Shown one piece after another: positions 6,334-7,758 of a stretch of 7,758 bases of DNA. Location: contig USDK01000087.1 in assembly GCA_900553355.1 (NCBI GenBank), positions 1 to 7,758 of the forward strand, read 5' to 3'. This DNA is from an uncultured Lachnospiraceae bacterium (GTDB lineage Bacteria; Bacillota; Clostridia; Lachnospirales; Lachnospiraceae). Every line of letters begins with the position of its first letter. Within the stretch, counting starts at the first letter, position 1. The translations under genes and the position numbers were made by a program. Below the pieces are notes generated by a model. It saw only the letters and a list, made by a program, of their open reading frames with translations. It did not search any database and had not been told where the DNA came from.

Positions 6334-7341
6334 ATGGAAAATAAAACAGTGACCATGGCACACGGTGCCGGAGGCCGTCAGACCTCAGAACTGATCGATG
6401 AAGTATTCAAAGCGCATTTTGCAAACCCGGATCTCACAGCCGATGATGCGGCCGTGCTGGTTCCGCCTGCAGGAAAAATGGCAGTATCCACCGATGGATT
6501 TATTGTTTCTCCGGCATTTTTTCCGGGGGGAAATATCGGCAAGCTTTCCATCTGCGGAACCGTTAATGACCTTGCCTGTATGGGAGCAAAACCGATGTAT
6601 CTTACCTGCGCTTTTGTCATTGAGGAGGGTTTTCCCATGGAGAAGCTGGAGGAGATCGCCGCAGCCATGGAAAAAACAGCAAAAGAAGCCGGAGTGCGTA
6701 TTGTTTCCGGAGATACTAAGGTGGCAGGAAAAGGTCAGGTTGACGGTGTGTTTATCACAACAACCGGAATGGGTGAGATCCAGGAGGGCGTTCAGGTAGG
6801 CGGTGAGCTGGCAAAACCGGGAGATGCCATTATTGTAACCGGTGATGTGGGAAGACATGGATGCACCATTCTTCTGGCAAGAGAGGATTTCGGCATTGAC
6901 GCAGATGTGACAAGTGACTGCGCACCGCTGTGGGGAGCTGTAAAAGAGGTACTGGATGCCACCCACAACATTCATGTGATCCGTGATGCCACAAGAGGTG
7001 GTGTCGGAACGGTTCTTTATGAGATCGCAGGACAGAGTAACGTAGGAATCCGCCTGGATGCAGCAGCTGTTCCGGTAGCTCCGGAGGTAAAGGGTGTCTG
7101 CGGCATGCTTGGCCTGGAGCCTCTTTATCTGGCATGTGAGGGACGAATGGTGATCATGGCACCAAAGGAAGAGGCAGGAAGGATCGTGGAAGCACTGCGT
7201 AAATGTCCTTATTCCAGGGACGCAGCCATTATCGGTGAAGTTACGGAAGAACAGTCGGGAAAGGTTGTCATGACTACGGAGATCGGAACGCAGGCACTTC
7301 TTCCGCAGCCGGGAGGAGAGCTTCTGCCGAGGATCTGCTGA
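6334..7341 (+). CDS. hypE: HypE, thiocyanate-forming maturation protein
   Basis: HypE receives the carbamoyl group from HypF on its C-terminal cysteine and dehydrates it with ATP to a thiocyanate, the CN donor for HypCD. The 335 residues match the family length. Motifs in order: HGAGGR (10-15), STDGF (52-56), the FFPGGNIGKL and GTVNDLACMGAKP blocks, EEGFP, GDTKV (126-130) and DATRGGV (218-224) of the PurM/AIR-synthase-like ATP-binding fold, EPLYLACEG, and the invariant C-terminus PRIC with Cys335 as the very last residue. The family's usual PGGDIG is PGGNIG here. The reading frame is complete and the protein looks fully active. It is separated from hypD by a 130-base gap, so it may have extra regulation, but it lies on the same strand and very probably in the same operon. 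Confidence 0.97.
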   Translation: MENKTVTMAHGAGGRQTSELIDEVFKAHFANPDLTADDAAVLVPPAGKMAVSTDGFIVSPAFFPGGNIGKLSICGTVNDLACMGAKPMYLTCAFVIEEGFPMEKLEEIAAAMEKTAKEAGVRIVSGDTKVAGKGQVDGVFITTTGMGEIQEGVQVGGELAKPGDAIIVTGDVGRHGCTILLAREDFGIDADVTSDCAPLWGAVKEVLDATHNIHVIRDATRGGVGTVLYEIAGQSNVGIRLDAAAVPVAPEVKGVCGMLGLEPLYLACEGRMVIMAPKEEAGRIVEALRKCPYSRDAAIIGEVTEEQSGKVVMTTEIGTQALLPQPGGELLPRIC

Positions 7342-7368
7342 TAATATCGGAAAGGAGAGTCAGATCTT

Positions 7369-7638
7369 ATGGAGACAAGAGTGGCATTGATCTCGATCAT
7401 TGTGGAAAACAATGACGTGATCGATGATATCAACCGTTTTCTTCATGAAGCGGGAAAATATATTATCGGGAGAATGGGGATCCCTTACCGGGAAAAAGGC
7501 ATCAATATCATCAGTATTGCCATTGACGCACCACAGGATGTGATCAGCTCCTTATCCGGAAAGATCGGACGCCTCAGTGGAGTTTCCGCCAAAACGGCAT
7601 ATTCCAATGTGATCACAAAAGCGGAGGACAGAAAATGA
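7369..7638 (+). CDS. TM1266-family putative iron-only hydrogenase system regulator
   Basis: An 89-residue protein with the family's signature: an N-terminal strand VALISIIVEN, then YIIGRMGIPY (31-40), INIISIAIDA, and LSGKIGRLSGVSAKTAYS (62-79). The family has a small ferredoxin-like/ACT-type fold related to the C-terminal ligand-binding domain of NikR, without a DNA-binding helix-turn-helix, and none is visible here. Relatives are usually found beside the [FeFe]-hydrogenase maturases HydE, HydF and HydG, and their mechanism is not established. Here it lies 27 bases after hypE, with AAAGGAG about 11 bases before its ATG, and overlaps the NifH-like gene by ATGA. That places it functionally between Hyp maturation and the Fe protein, possibly as a sensor or allosteric subunit. 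The family call is firm; the role is inferred. Confidence 0.87.
   Translation: METRVALISIIVENNDVIDDINRFLHEAGKYIIGRMGIPYREKGINIISIAIDAPQDVISSLSGKIGRLSGVSAKTAYSNVITKAEDRK
7623..7627 (+). promoter_or_regulatory. Ribosome binding site of the NifH-like gene
   Basis: GGAGG within the last codons of the upstream gene lies seven bases before the ATG at 7635. It supports that start and translational coupling. Confidence 0.8.
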
Positions 7639-7758
7639 TAAAAGTTGCGGTATACGGAAAGGGCGGCATCGGAAAATCTACTACGGTTTCCAATGTGGCA
7701 GCTGCCCTTGCGGAAAAAGGAATGAAAGTGATGCAGATCGGCTGTGATCCCAAGGCAG
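7635..7758 (+). CDS. NifH-like Fe-protein ATPase, 3' truncated by the window edge
   Basis: Only the first 41 codons are present. They carry the P-loop YGKGGIGKSTT (residues 7-17) and GCDPKA (36-41), where NifH proteins read GCDPKADST. This pattern, close to true NifH, separates it from generic MinD/ParA ATPases. Fe proteins (NifH, BchL, BchX, CfbC) are dimers that couple ATP hydrolysis to low-potential electron transfer from a bridging 4Fe-4S cluster into a component 1 partner. The obvious partners are the two component 1-like subunits at the left end of the cluster. The two cysteines that ligate the cluster lie beyond the window and could not be checked. The subfamily cannot be assigned from this fragment. 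Confidence 0.88.
   Translation, partial: MIKVAVYGKGGIGKSTTVSNVAAALAEKGMKVMQIGCDPKA

Overview
The window is one compact plus-strand gene cluster, cut at both ends. It probably comes from an anaerobic Firmicute of the Clostridia, most like gut Lachnospiraceae. That guess rests on the balanced base composition, the GGAGG-type ribosome sites and the TM1266-type regulator, which is known from fermentative, [FeFe]-hydrogenase-containing anaerobes. The genus cannot be told from sequence alone.

Layout, left to right: (1) the 3' part of a nitrogenase component 1-like (NifD/NifE-type) subunit, whose reading frame is open to the left edge of the window; (2) a second, shorter component 1-like subunit, joined to the first by an ATGA overlap; (3) a 76-base gap holding three GTTACA/TGTAAC arms that can form two mutually exclusive hairpins; (4) hypF; (5) a 100-base gap with a well-placed Shine-Dalgarno sequence, a possible 42-residue peptide and a small hairpin; (6) hypC; (7) hypD, overlapping hypC by one base; (8) a 130-base gap; (9) hypE; (10) a TM1266-family putative hydrogenase-system regulator; (11) the first 41 codons of a NifH-like Fe-protein ATPase, overlapping the regulator by ATGA and running off the right edge. 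There are no mobile elements, RNA genes or CRISPR, and no gene on the minus strand is credible.

How the genes may work together: HypF and HypE make a protein-bound thiocyanate from carbamoyl phosphate and ATP. HypC and HypD assemble it into an Fe(CN)2CO unit, normally for the [NiFe]-hydrogenase active site. The nickel-insertion genes hypA and hypB and any hydrogenase structural gene are absent from the window. Instead the Fe(CN)2CO genes sit between two component 1-like subunits and their likely ATP-dependent reductase. By eye the component 1-like proteins keep some cysteines at P-cluster positions but lack the two residues that hold the FeMo-cofactor in NifD, so nitrogen fixation is unlikely. 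The main hypothesis is a nitrogenase-like, ATP-driven reductase dedicated to Fe(CN)2CO chemistry, for example delivering low-potential electrons to HypCD, making the CO ligand, or using a Hyp-derived iron centre. This is inference from gene order and residues, not a demonstrated function.
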